From assembly GCA_030694985.1 (NCBI GenBank), contig JAUYTV010000024.1, positions 1 to 64,000 of the forward strand: a stretch of 64,000 nucleotides of DNA, given 5' to 3'. Of this stretch, positions 15,410 to 24,346 are shown piece after piece. Each line of letters opens with the position of its first letter. Position 1 is the stretch's first letter. Both the position numbers and the translations under genes were made by a program. The notes under the pieces are model-generated. The model did no database searches. It saw only the letters and a program-made list of their open reading frames with translations, and was not told the origin of the DNA. Origin of the DNA: Methanoregula sp. (GTDB taxonomy: Archaea > Halobacteriota > Methanomicrobia > Methanomicrobiales > Methanospirillaceae).

Positions 15410-17140
15410 GTGATACAAGGTTCTAATGACGTCTTTGAAAAAGTGATGGATCTTGCCAAGCGCCGCGGTTTCATCTGGCCCACGTCCGAGTGCTACGGGG
15501 CTGTGGCAGGTTTCATTGATTACGGCCCGCTGGGCGCGATGATGAAGCGTCGGGTTGAAGATATCTGGCGGGATTTTTACGTTATTCAGGAAGGCTACTA
15601 TGAGATTGAGTGCCCGACGATTGCACAGGAATCTGTTTTCATTGCATCAGGGCATGTGAAGGGATTTTCTGACAAGATGTGCCAGTGCCCACACTGCAAG
15701 GAATTCCTCAGGGCAGACCATGTGGCAGAAGCTGGCGGCATAAAAAATCCGTCCATTATGAAAAATGAGGAACTCGCAGCGGCAATCGCCTCTTGTACAT
15801 GTGCTGCCTGTGATGAGGTGCTCGGAATCGTTGAAGTCTTTAACTTCAACCTCATGTTCCAGACAACAATCGGCCCCGGCTCGCAGCGTATTGGTTACCT
15901 GCGCCCTGAAACCGCACAGGGTATGTTTGTGGATTTTTCCCGGCTGCTCAGGTTCTACCGGGACAAGCTGCCATTTGGCGCAGTGCAGATCGGCAAATCC
16001 TACAGGAACGAGATATCGCCCAGGCAGGGTATGATCCGGCTCCGCGAGTTCACGCAGGCAGAAGCCGAGATTTTTGTCCACCCGAACGAGAAAAATCACC
16101 ACCCCTCTTTCAAACGCTATGCCGACTATACGATGCCGCTGCTCACGTATATCCAACAGGAGAAATGCGAAGATGCAGTCCCGATGTCGATGCAGGAAGC
16201 TGTGGACAAGGGCGTTATCGCCAATGAATACCTCGCCTACTACGTAGCTCTCACCCACCATCTTCTTGTCACTATTGGTATCAAGCCTGAGCGGCTCCGC
16301 TTCCGGCAGCACCTGCCCGATGAACGGGCACACTATGCCACTGACTGCTGGGATGCAGAGATCCGGTCAGAGCGGTTTGGCTGGGTCGAGACGGTTGGGC
16401 TTGCCGACCGCACGGATTACGATTTACACGCCCATGCCAAAGAGAGCGGGACTGCAATGACAGTTTTCATCCAGTATGATGAGCCAAAGAAAGTTGCACG
16501 CCGTAGGATCATCCCTAACATGAGTGTGCTGGGCAAGCAATACCGAACGAAAGCAAAAGCGATCTTTGAAGCGCTGGCAAATGCAACGCCAACCTCAGAG
16601 GGCGCTGATGTGGAAGTTGAGGGTGAAAAGTTCCACATTCCTGCAAACCTGTTTGAAGTCCGTGATGAAATTGTTGATATCCGTGGAGAGGAGGTCGTAC
16701 CGCACGTCATTGAACCCTCGTATGGAATTGACCGTATGTGTTACGCGGTGCTCGAACAGGCGTACGATGAAGATGTCGCAGACGGTGAAGCCCGCACCGT
16801 GATGCGCTTCTCTCCCAATGTTGCGCCCATACAGGTTGCCGTCTTCCCGCTCATGACCCGGGACGAACTCGATACGATAGCCCATGAGATCGCCCGCTCA
16901 CTTCAAAAGACTGGCATACTTGCCGAATACGATGACAGTGGAGCGATAGGCAGGCGCTACCGGAGGCAGGACGAGATTGGGACGCCGTTTGCAATCACGG
17001 TTGATTACGACACGAAAGAGGACCGGACCGTCACCATCAGGGACCGGGACAGCATGAAGCAGGTCAGGATCGCGATCGACAAGGTTCCGTCCACAGTCAG
17101 CGCCCTTGTCGATGGCAGCCTGAAGTTTGCACAACTTTGA
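15410..17140 (+). CDS. glyS: Glycyl-tRNA synthetase (archaeal/eukaryotic dimeric type)
   Basis: 576 residues, the size of archaeal homodimeric GlyRS. Class II features: KRRGFIWPTSECYGAVAGFIDYGPLG at the N-terminus, a Zn-ribbon-like insert CQCPHCKEF...CTCAACDEV, RPETAQGMFVDF, the motif 2 region YRNEISPRQGMIRLREFTQAEAE, and motif 3 EPSYGIDRMCYAVLE. A C-terminal anticodon-binding domain follows (APIQVAVFPLM, GRRYRRQDEIGTPFAITVDYD). Start is GTG at 15410 with GAAGTGAT upstream. The Hef gene follows on the same strand after 26 bp. Confidence 0.96.
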   Translation: MIQGSNDVFEKVMDLAKRRGFIWPTSECYGAVAGFIDYGPLGAMMKRRVEDIWRDFYVIQEGYYEIECPTIAQESVFIASGHVKGFSDKMCQCPHCKEFLRADHVAEAGGIKNPSIMKNEELAAAIASCTCAACDEVLGIVEVFNFNLMFQTTIGPGSQRIGYLRPETAQGMFVDFSRLLRFYRDKLPFGAVQIGKSYRNEISPRQGMIRLREFTQAEAEIFVHPNEKNHHPSFKRYADYTMPLLTYIQQEKCEDAVPMSMQEAVDKGVIANEYLAYYVALTHHLLVTIGIKPERLRFRQHLPDERAHYATDCWDAEIRSERFGWVETVGLADRTDYDLHAHAKESGTAMTVFIQYDEPKKVARRRIIPNMSVLGKQYRTKAKAIFEALANATPTSEGADVEVEGEKFHIPANLFEVRDEIVDIRGEEVVPHVIEPSYGIDRMCYAVLEQAYDEDVADGEARTVMRFSPNVAPIQVAVFPLMTRDELDTIAHEIARSLQKTGILAEYDDSGAIGRRYRRQDEIGTPFAITVDYDTKEDRTVTIRDRDSMKQVRIAIDKVPSTVSALVDGSLKFAQL

Positions 17141-17166
17141 ATTGTAACCTGATATAAAAAAAACCC

Positions 17167-19410
17167 ATGAGCGAATACATCAGCCATCCCCTGGTCAAGC
17201 CGGACAGCATCGAGAAACGGGAGTACCAGCTCTCGATAGCGATGAAAGCGCTGGATGTCAATACAATGGTGATCCTGCCTACAGGGCTTGGAAAGACCGC
17301 AGTTGCCCTGATCGTTGCCGCATCCCGGCTCTATAACGAGGGTGGCAGGATCTTAATGCTGGCCCCAACCAAACCGCTCGTGGAGCAGCACCTCCGCTAT
17401 TTTGAAAAATACCTGCTGGTAAAACCGAAGGAAGGTAGTCTGGCCTCCCCGTTTGTGATGTTCACCGGTGAAGCCCCCCCTGCTGAACGCACAGAGGACT
17501 GGAACAAGGCTACCGTGATTCTTGCAACCCCGCAGGTGATAAAAAACGATCTCATTGCGGGGCGGTACACCTTAAACGATGTCACGCTGCTGATCGTAGA
17601 TGAGTGCCACCGGGCAGTGGGCAACTATGCGTATGTTTTTTTGGCCCAGCGGTATATGAGCAGCGCAGAAAAACCTCTCCTCCTTGCGATGACGGCATCC
17701 CCCGGCAGCGTGCAGGAGAAGGTGCAGGATGTCTGCTCGAATCTTGGTATTGCCCATATCGAGAACCGGACCGAGAACGATCCGGATGTCCGCCCGTATG
17801 TATTTGAGCGCGAGGTAGAGTACCTCTCAGTTGATCTACCCCCCGACATAAAAGCGGCTATCAACTCTATAAATACACTCCTTGAGGATCGGCTTGCACT
17901 CCTGGGTTCGCTTCACTTCACCGTGCCCAAACGTGAGAAGCTCTCAATGAAGGAGCTCAATACGATCAATGCCCAGATCCAGCAACGGATCAAGAACCAG
18001 GACCCGACTGCATACTCGGCTGCTTCGGTGTACGCGGAATTAATGAAACTGCGGCATGCCGTCACCCTTGCAGAGTCGCAGGGCAGTGAAGTGCTCAAAG
18101 GATATCTGGCAAAGCTTGTTGCTGAAGGCACGGGTGCGGGTGGGAGCAAGGCCAGCCAGCGGCTGGTAAAAGACCCGGTATTCCAGGAACTTTTCGATCG
18201 CACTCTCGGTTGGACAAAAGAAATGCACCCGAAACCCGAGATTGCACTGGGAATTGTCCGCGACCAGCTCGAGTCTCATCCCGACAGCCGGATCATTCTC
18301 TTTGCCACGTACCGCGATACTGTGCAGCTCCTTGTCGATCATCTCACGAAACAAGGGATCTCCTGCGAACGGTTTGTCGGGCAAGCGACAAAGGATGCCG
18401 AAAAAGGGCTTTCACAGAAGAAGCAGATCGCTGCCCTGACCCGGTTCCGCGAAGGGGAGTTCAAGGTTTTAATCGCTACATCAGTTGGTGAAGAAGGTCT
18501 TGATGTGCCTGCAACCGACATGGTGATCTTCTACGAGGCCGTGCCTTCAGAGATCCGGTCCATCCAGCGCCGTGGTCGTACGGGAAGATCCGGGGCAGGA
18601 AAGATCGTAGTCATGGTGACGAAAGGGACTTCAGATGAGGTGTTCCGTCACGTAAGTGTGGCAAAAGAAAAACAGATGCACAAGAGCATGCGTACTATGG
18701 GCGGTTTTTCTTCTGCTGCTAGACAGCAACCGCTTGTGGTGGAGCCAGAGACCGTCGAGGCGTTCACCCCCCAAGGCCCAAAGATAATCATCGATGACCG
18801 CGAGACCTCATCAAAAGTAGTAGAAGTCCTCTCCAACATGGGAGCTGTAATCCGTATTGAGCGTCTCCCGCATGGGGATTACGCGATCGGTGACCGGATT
18901 CTTGTCGAGCGAAAGACTGCACGGGACTTTGTCGATACCCTGATCAACCGCGATCTGCTGGGTCAGGTAAAGGTGATGGCAGAGTCAGCTCCCCGCTCGG
19001 TGATGATCATCGAAGGCGGAGATCTTTACGCCCAGCGCGACATGCACCCGAATGCGATCAAAGGCGTGCTCGTTGCCCTCTCCGTGGATATGGGAGTTTC
19101 GATTCTTTTCACCCGCGATGAGCAGGACACTGCCCAGATGCTCTTTGTGCTTTCGAAACGCGAGGACAGTGAGCGGGGCGAACGCAAGGTTCACCCGAAC
19201 AAGTCCCACCACTCCCAGCGCGAGGAACAGGAGTATATTATATCAGCATTTCCGGAGATTGGTCTTAAGAATGCCCGGTTGTTGCTGGCACATTTCGGCT
19301 CAATACAGGGGATTGTAAATGCTTCCTCTGAAGAACTTGCTGCGGTAAAGGGGATTGGGGAAAAGACGGCGGGAAAGATTTACGATCTTTGTCGGTGGAC
19401 ATATAGTTAA
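17167..19410 (+). CDS. hef: Hef helicase/nuclease (archaeal XPF/FANCM family)
   Basis: 747 residues with the full archaeal Hef plan. SF2 helicase N-terminal half: Walker A LPTGLGKTA, box DECHRA, motif III AMTASPG, motifs V/VI ATSVGEEGLDVP and QRRGRTGRSG, with a helical insertion between the RecA lobes. C-terminal ERCC4 nuclease: IIIDDRETSSK, GDYAIGDRILVERKTARDF containing the 'GD..VERK' catalytic signature. Finally tandem helix-hairpin-helix motifs (FPEIGLKNARLLLAHF, AVKGIGEKTAGKIY). Hef processes stalled replication forks. All key motifs are intact. It lies directly downstream of glyS and is probably co-transcribed. Confidence 0.96.
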   Translation: MSEYISHPLVKPDSIEKREYQLSIAMKALDVNTMVILPTGLGKTAVALIVAASRLYNEGGRILMLAPTKPLVEQHLRYFEKYLLVKPKEGSLASPFVMFTGEAPPAERTEDWNKATVILATPQVIKNDLIAGRYTLNDVTLLIVDECHRAVGNYAYVFLAQRYMSSAEKPLLLAMTASPGSVQEKVQDVCSNLGIAHIENRTENDPDVRPYVFEREVEYLSVDLPPDIKAAINSINTLLEDRLALLGSLHFTVPKREKLSMKELNTINAQIQQRIKNQDPTAYSAASVYAELMKLRHAVTLAESQGSEVLKGYLAKLVAEGTGAGGSKASQRLVKDPVFQELFDRTLGWTKEMHPKPEIALGIVRDQLESHPDSRIILFATYRDTVQLLVDHLTKQGISCERFVGQATKDAEKGLSQKKQIAALTRFREGEFKVLIATSVGEEGLDVPATDMVIFYEAVPSEIRSIQRRGRTGRSGAGKIVVMVTKGTSDEVFRHVSVAKEKQMHKSMRTMGGFSSAARQQPLVVEPETVEAFTPQGPKIIIDDRETSSKVVEVLSNMGAVIRIERLPHGDYAIGDRILVERKTARDFVDTLINRDLLGQVKVMAESAPRSVMIIEGGDLYAQRDMHPNAIKGVLVALSVDMGVSILFTRDEQDTAQMLFVLSKREDSERGERKVHPNKSHHSQREEQEYIISAFPEIGLKNARLLLAHFGSIQGIVNASSEELAAVKGIGEKTAGKIYDLCRWTYS

Positions 19411-19610
19411 AAACCAGTTCCTGAGAACAATTGCCAGTTTTTTTCTGACACAATTTTTGAAAATATTCCATCTCCTACATTCACCGCATCCTATTGTGAG
19501 GACTGCTCGTTGAGATGGGCAGGCTTCACGTCCGTCAAGGTGCAAGTTGTGAAAAAGAATTTTCAATGAGTTTTTTTGATGAGCCAAAAAAAGGTAGGGG
19601 GGCTTCTTTG

Positions 19611-20039
19611 TTACAGCCTGCAGAGAATCTCTAACGATTTCGTGCCGGCTTTCACTGCATTCATCAGGATAAGCACGTTCTCAGGATCCTTCTCGTTCTG
19701 GATGCGCTCACAGAGCGAAAAGATGGTCATCGCAAGTTCATCGGTGAGCATTCCACCATCTTCATTGCAGGAGCAGGAGGCCTCGTCATGATCTACACCG
19801 CAGCCACAGGTAGCGCCGTGATCGTGAGCGTGGTGCACTCCCATCTGTTCATCAGGAGTATTAGATCCTGTACTCTTTGCAGTCTTTTCAACAGTTGCAT
19901 TCTCCGCACAGACGACACAGAATGTCTTTCCTTTGACTTCAAAGAGCGGGCACCCGCAGGTTTTGCAGGCTTTTTCGAGCATTTTACCTCCTTTAAGAAG
20001 GTATTCAGCCATTATTTCATCTTCTTTGCGCACTGGCAT
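19611..20039 (-). CDS. Sjogren's/scleroderma autoantigen 1 (UPF0148-like) zinc protein
   Basis: 142 residues. The N-terminal MAEYLLKGGKMLEKACKTCGCPLFEVKGKTFCVVCA gives the 'mLe..Cp.C..PLf..kg..fC..C' zinc-ribbon signature of the Sjogren's autoantigen p27 family found in archaea. A helical C-terminus follows. Unusually, a His/Cys/Asp-rich insert (HHAHDHGATCGCGVDHDEASCSC) occupies residues of about 69-91 between the ribbon and the helices, suggesting extra metal binding. Function of the family in archaea is unknown. It is divergent from the UPF0147 gene. Confidence 0.8.
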   Translation of the reverse strand: MPVRKEDEIMAEYLLKGGKMLEKACKTCGCPLFEVKGKTFCVVCAENATVEKTAKSTGSNTPDEQMGVHHAHDHGATCGCGVDHDEASCSCNEDGGMLTDELAMTIFSLCERIQNEKDPENVLILMNAVKAGTKSLEILCRL

Positions 20040-20118
20040 GTGTTCACCGTCGATTTGATATTTAACCTATATATGCCGGTTCCACATATTAACTACAGGT
20101 ACACAGGTAGGTGTTCCC

Positions 20119-20382
20119 ATGCCAAACCCTGAAAAAACAATGGAAAACTGTATCCTGATGTTGCAGCACATTCAGGAGGACAGCTCGATCCCCAGAAATA
20201 TCCGGCGCGTAGCAGACGAGACCCGGACGCTGCTTATGAACAATACCAAGGCGATGGGTCTGCGCGCAGCCGAAGCCATATCAAAAGTAGATGAAATCTC
20301 AAATGATCCCAATATGCCGATCCATGCAAGGACGAGGATCTGGGAGCTGGTGTCGCAGCTCGAGCAAATCCCACTGGATTAG
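20119..20382 (+). CDS. UPF0147 family protein
   Basis: 87 residues, all-helical, matching the archaeal UPF0147 family: [52 protein letters not shown]. The family is nearly universal in euryarchaea and has no assigned function. GGTAGGTGTTCCC upstream provides an SD (AGGTG) for the ATG at 20119. It shares a divergent promoter region with the autoantigen-like gene. Confidence 0.92.
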   Translation: MPNPEKTMENCILMLQHIQEDSSIPRNIRRVADETRTLLMNNTKAMGLRAAEAISKVDEISNDPNMPIHARTRIWELVSQLEQIPLD

Positions 20383-20499
20383 AATTCACAAACTCTTCTT
20401 CTCATTTTAGCATTCATTTGCACTCAGCCCAATCTGGTTCAGGCTATGATAGTAAAACCGAAATACGGGTTGGACCTTACATGGATATGAGTATTTTTT

Positions 20500-20853
20500 A
20501 TGGCGATTGAATGGGATCTGATTCTTTTTGTGAATCTGGTATTGTGCATCATCATTGTACTGCTCGGCACTCTCTGCTATTGGAGAAGTCATGAGTCCCT
20601 GCCACTGTTTATCGGTGCCGCGTTCGGCCTTTTTGGCGTTTCGCATGCCGCAACCCTGCTCGGGTTTAAGATACCTCTCACCCTCCCGCTCATTGTGATC
20701 CGGGCCCTTGCATATATTCTGGTGATCTATGCACTCGTGATGCACCTCAGGACCAGCATGATTGCAAAAGAGACCCAGCAGGCATGGGTTGATTTTTTTA
20801 AAGAAGAGTCCCGGCAGTCTGAGGATGACGGGAAAAATCCGGAGCAGAAGTAA
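20500..20853 (+). CDS. Hypothetical membrane protein, three TM segments
   Basis: 117 residues. Hydrophobic segments at about residues 7-27 (ILFVNLVLCIIIVLLGTLCY), 34-54 and 59-82 (LPLIVIRALAYILVIYALVM), then a charged cytoplasmic tail rich in Glu, Gln and Lys. No family recognised with confidence; similar small proteins occur near signal-transduction genes in Methanomicrobiales. A T-run directly after the stop (20857-20868) could terminate transcription. Confidence 0.6.
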   Translation: MAIEWDLILFVNLVLCIIIVLLGTLCYWRSHESLPLFIGAAFGLFGVSHAATLLGFKIPLTLPLIVIRALAYILVIYALVMHLRTSMIAKETQQAWVDFFKEESRQSEDDGKNPEQK

Positions 20854-21470
20854 TTTTCTTTTTTTTAAGAAACCCATACGCACTAAAAATTATTCCGGAA
20901 ACATTCCTACAGAATAGTAAAACCGTTCTTCACCCGCCATCCCACCCCATCCCTATACCCTTTTTCCATAGATATCCCGTTAACCCCCGGTTAATCACCA
21001 TTTATCTCAGCGAATAACGCCCCAAACGCCAAAATACCCGCAAATTGAGGTGCATATAATGCGTTCTGATGCACCTTATAGTGGTTTGGCGGCCCTTTAA
21101 TTCCGATCCGCTACCTACCGTTGAATTATAGATTTAAAGCGGAAACTCACGCAGCTCCTGAAAATGGTAAAATGAACTCCTTTTGCGGTTTCCTTTCACA
21201 TATCAGTCCCGATGGAATCCGGGCGTTTTGCGGGGTTTTTTAAAAAGGCCCCGTTTGGCAAACCGGGGGTTTTACGGGGTTTTAGGGGTTTCAGACCCCC
21301 CTTTTTCATGACCCCCCCCGACTGTCTGGCGAAAGAGGGTTTGGGGGATTATCCGGGAGTGGAACGAGAGGAACCGATATGAGTGGGGCGGGGATTGATG
21401 GATGGGATGCCGGACCGGCCTGACCTGATTGTTGATAAAAAAAAAGTTGCCACAAAAAAAAAGATTTCCA
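20854..21470. other. 617-bp non-coding region with nested palindromes and G-tracts
   Basis: No gene found. Two structural blocks stand out. One is a nested perfect inverted repeat at 21027-21091 (outer arms CGCCAAA/TTTGGCG, inner arms AGGTGCA/TGCACCT). The other is a block at about 21230-21320 with several G-tracts spaced by TTTT (GGGG at 21232, 21276, 21285; GGGGG at 21265) and matching C-tracts that allow competing hairpins. It lies between convergent genes (membrane protein and STAS), so terminators are expected, but the amount of structure exceeds that. Confidence 0.6.
21027..21091. repeat. Nested perfect inverted repeats
   Basis: Outer arms CGCCAAA (21027-21033) and TTTGGCG (21085-21091); inner arms AGGTGCA (21048-21054) and TGCACCT (21070-21076), loop of 15 nt. 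As RNA this gives a two-stem hairpin with an internal loop. No ACA, C/D or T-run signature follows, so the class is unknown. Confidence 0.5.
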
Positions 21471-21812
21471 TTATTTTTTCTGCAGGTTTTGTAATGCCTC
21501 ATCCCGGGAACCATAGACGGTAAATATTTTTGTGAATCCTGCGATCTCAAACACCTGCCTGACCTGCGGTGAGAGGGATGACAGGGCGACTTTGCTTCCC
21601 GCTTTCATGAGCGTACGCGTGCTGCTGAGAAGCACCCTCAGCCCGGCGCTTGCGATATACCCGGTATTAGAAAAATCAAAGAGAACGGATTCCGGGCTTT
21701 GTTCAATAACTTTTTTTAATTCCGTCTCAACTTCCGGTGCACTGTCCGAATCAAAACGACGGGCAAGAGTGATCGTTGTTGTGCCATTAATAGTGGAAAT
21801 CTCAAGAGCCAT
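21471..21812 (-). CDS. STAS-domain anti-sigma-factor-antagonist-like protein
   Basis: 113 residues forming a single STAS domain: ISTINGTTTITLARRFDSDSA, VLFDFSNTGYIASAGLRVLLS, and C-terminal VRQVFEIAGFTKIFTVYGSRDEAL. The Ser in YIASAGLR matches the phosphorylated Ser of SpoIIAA-type antagonists. In archaea without sigma factors such proteins probably act in partner-switching signalling with HPK-like kinases/phosphatases, none of which are adjacent here. Monocistronic. Confidence 0.9.
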   Translation of the reverse strand: MALEISTINGTTTITLARRFDSDSAPEVETELKKVIEQSPESVLFDFSNTGYIASAGLRVLLSSTRTLMKAGSKVALSSLSPQVRQVFEIAGFTKIFTVYGSRDEALQNLQKK

Positions 21813-22031
21813 GCAATCCCAATTCCTGTATCTGATATTTACATCATGTAGTTATGTAGTGTCTGATGCATTTGCTGTTTTTTATGTATCTGTTCAACTG
21901 AGACAGTAAGGGTCTGATGGAATGATCGGTGCCTTCAGCAGCACCGGAAAGCGTTACTAAAACCGCTTGGGGTTTTTTTAAAGGCAATATATTTTGTAAC
22001 TGTCGTCTTTTAACCTGTAAGCGAAATTGAT

Positions 22032-22667
22032 ATGTGGAGACAAAATAGCGTGAGAGATGGGTCCGGCGCCTGGGAAAAGGAGTATCTCAGCAAGGGAGCT
22101 GTCTGGGGTGGGGCAGTACATCATCTGCCGGCATTACCGCAAGGTTCACGCGTGCTTGAACTGGGTTGCGGAAATGGAAAGACACTGTCTGCCATGATCG
22201 GGCGAAACTGGAATGTAACTGCAATTGATTTCTCTTTTAGTGCTGTTGCGATGAGCAGGATGAACGACACTCAGCAAAAAGCAGAAATCTGTGTGGCAGA
22301 TGCCCGCAGTCTGCCATTTGCTCATGGGAGGTTCGATGCAGTATTTGCCATCCACATCCTTTCGCACCTAAAGAAAACTGATCGCACGCGAGCGGTAAAA
22401 GAAGCTGTGCGGGTGTTGAAAAACGGTGGAATCCTGTATTTTTCTGGTTTCTCTACGGAAGATTTCCGATCCGGCAAAGGTTCTGCTGTTGAAGAGGGAA
22501 CTGTTAAGAGGGGTTATGGGATCTGCACTCATTATTTTACTGAACCAGAAGCGCACGAGCTGTTTAGCAATCTTACTTTAGAAACGATCACAACAAAACG
22601 ATGGTACATGCGTGTCCGTGGACAGGATTTCCCCCGGGCTGAAGTTCATGCTGTTTTTATCAAATAA
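22032..22667 (+). CDS. Class I SAM-dependent methyltransferase
   Basis: 211 residues. Rossmann core: VLELGCGNGKTLSAMIGRNWNVTAIDFSFSAVAM (motifs I and II), ICVADARSLPFAHGRFDAVFAIHILSHL (motif IV region) and AVRVLKNGGILYFSGF (motif V/VI). It resembles UbiE/Methyltransf_11 enzymes acting on small molecules; the substrate is not identifiable. Convergent with trmJ, with an ORF-free gap of 64 bp. Confidence 0.85.
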   Translation: MWRQNSVRDGSGAWEKEYLSKGAVWGGAVHHLPALPQGSRVLELGCGNGKTLSAMIGRNWNVTAIDFSFSAVAMSRMNDTQQKAEICVADARSLPFAHGRFDAVFAIHILSHLKKTDRTRAVKEAVRVLKNGGILYFSGFSTEDFRSGKGSAVEEGTVKRGYGICTHYFTEPEAHELFSNLTLETITTKRWYMRVRGQDFPRAEVHAVFIK

Positions 22668-22731
22668 TATGCCGGGAGTTTTTAACGGAACAAAAAAATC
22701 CCCGCAGGAAAATGGGTGTATCTCTTACCAC

Positions 22732-23475
22732 TTACTCATCATCCTCAAGATTCTTCCTGCCCGTCTTATCCCGGTCCAGCAGCGCCGGGTCGATATGCCA
22801 TTCGCTCCTGCGCAGCAGTCCGTGCAGGGTGCTCGCCTCGCGGATGGTTAAGTTAGTCCGCCCGAGAATCCGCCGGATGAGGATCATCGTATTCTCCCGC
22901 TTGAAATCAGGATGATGGATCTCGTCTAAGTACCGGTCGATATGCTGGTACAGGTGCTCCATATCCTGGGGCGGGCAGAGAGCAAAGCTGGGTAACGGCA
23001 GGTTTGAGAGTTCATAGCAGACAACCCCGACAGCGTGCGAGAGATTGAGGATCGGGTACTCTTCCATAGTCGGGATCGTACAGATCATATCGCTGCGTTT
23101 CACCTCTTCGTTGTTGAGCCCCCAGTTCTCCCGCCCGAACAGGATCGAGATTCGCCCATCGGTGTCCTTTATCCGCTCACGAATCTCTTTTGGGGAATAA
23201 AACGGCATCCGCATGGCGCGGCATACGGATTTGCTCACCGTGCCGGTTGCAGCAATGACGATATTACTCCGGGCAAACACGTCTTCAATCGTGCAGACTT
23301 CAGCGCTGTGGAGGACATCATACGCATGCGATGCCCGGGCATCCGCTTCATTACCCAGCTTGCAGGGATTGATGAGTACTAGCCGACAAAACCCGAAGTT
23401 TTTCATCACCCGTGCGGAAAAACCCACGTTGCCCTCATAGATGGGTTCGACAAGGACGATATCAATCTCGGGCAT
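22732..23475 (-). CDS. trmJ: tRNA 2'-O-methyltransferase TrmJ (SPOUT family)
   Basis: 247 residues from the ATG at 23475 (an ATG at 23496 would add seven residues and overlap the upstream gene). SPOUT/TrmH-like motifs: IDIVLVEPIYEGNVGFSARVMKNFGF, ILFGRENWGLNNEEVKRSDM and YPILNLSHAVGVVCYEL, the last with the knot signature 'p.LNLs.AV....YE'. The C-terminal helical extension (HHPDFKRENTMILIRRILGRTNLTIREASTLHGLLRR) is specific to TrmJ. It would methylate nucleotide 32 of tRNAs. It follows GGGP synthase by only 7 bp and is likely co-transcribed. Confidence 0.9.
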   Translation of the reverse strand: MPEIDIVLVEPIYEGNVGFSARVMKNFGFCRLVLINPCKLGNEADARASHAYDVLHSAEVCTIEDVFARSNIVIAATGTVSKSVCRAMRMPFYSPKEIRERIKDTDGRISILFGRENWGLNNEEVKRSDMICTIPTMEEYPILNLSHAVGVVCYELSNLPLPSFALCPPQDMEHLYQHIDRYLDEIHHPDFKRENTMILIRRILGRTNLTIREASTLHGLLRRSEWHIDPALLDRDKTGRKNLEDDE

Positions 23476-23482
23476 AACAAAA

Positions 23483-24172
23483 TTACTGGATGGCATCCAC
23501 GGTTGCTTTTAAAACCGCAGCACCCTGATCGTAGACTGCATTACCGACAACAATCGTATCTGCGTATTTACTCATCTGTGCAGCCTTCTCGGCAGAGTTG
23601 ATCCCGCCACCGTAGTAGAGGATAGAATTATCCAGCGCATCCGATGCAGCTTTAACAACAATCGGATCGCCAAACGTACCGCTGTATTCAATATAGACAA
23701 TCGGGAAATGGAAGTAGTGGTCAGCAACAGCCGCATAGGCTGCAACTTCCTCTGCTTTGAGATCACAGACAGATTTTGTGACTTTTCCGACTGAGGAGTT
23801 CGGGTTGAGCACAATGTAGGCCTCAGGAACCAGATACTCCCATGGAATCTTTCCTTTCTGCTGCTGCACCCAGAGCTGGTGCTTGCCCACAATCCACTGG
23901 ACATCCATTGAATTCAGCACGCTGGGAACAAAAACATAGTCAATCCCCTGCATGAGCACGGCTTCTGGCCCTGCCGGCTCCATAACGAGCGGCAGGTCGT
24001 AGGCCTTCAGCTGTTTTTGCAAGGCAGCGAGATTCTCTTTGGTCACGTTGAGGGTGCCCGATAGCATCAGCGCATCGGTGCCGCTTGCAGCAATCGCCTC
24101 AATATCTCCGGGTTTCAACTGCTTGTCAGGATCGAGTTTGGTCACATGCACCCAGTCTTTCCACTTCATCAT
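23483..24172 (-). CDS. Geranylgeranylglyceryl phosphate synthase
   Basis: Catalyses the first ether bond of archaeal lipids, joining geranylgeranyl diphosphate to sn-glycerol-1-phosphate. The TIM-barrel PcrB/GGGPS pattern is clear: HVTKLDPDKQLKPGDIEAIAASGTDALMLSGT, LPLVMEPAGPEAV, DYVFVPSVLNS, FPIVYIEYSGTFGD and LYYGGGINSAEKAAQMSKYADTIVVGNAVY. The ATG at 24172 (229 aa) gives the family's usual length; an ATG at 24214 would add 14 residues. Cluster I-like length. It is upstream of trmJ in the same unit. Confidence 0.95.
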   Translation of the reverse strand: MMKWKDWVHVTKLDPDKQLKPGDIEAIAASGTDALMLSGTLNVTKENLAALQKQLKAYDLPLVMEPAGPEAVLMQGIDYVFVPSVLNSMDVQWIVGKHQLWVQQQKGKIPWEYLVPEAYIVLNPNSSVGKVTKSVCDLKAEEVAAYAAVADHYFHFPIVYIEYSGTFGDPIVVKAASDALDNSILYYGGGINSAEKAAQMSKYADTIVVGNAVYDQGAAVLKATVDAIQ

Positions 24173-24346
24173 ATTCCATTTGTCCTGCTTCCCCATAAAC
24201 CGGTGACATTCCAAAATGATCGGACATTAAACGGTTTGTTCCTGAGTTAATCCTCTGGGGGATAAAAAATATGTACATCCAATGCTTATCGTAAATCCGA
24301 TACATTATATCGATGAACTGGATCTGAAAAGATACATAGTTTTTTT

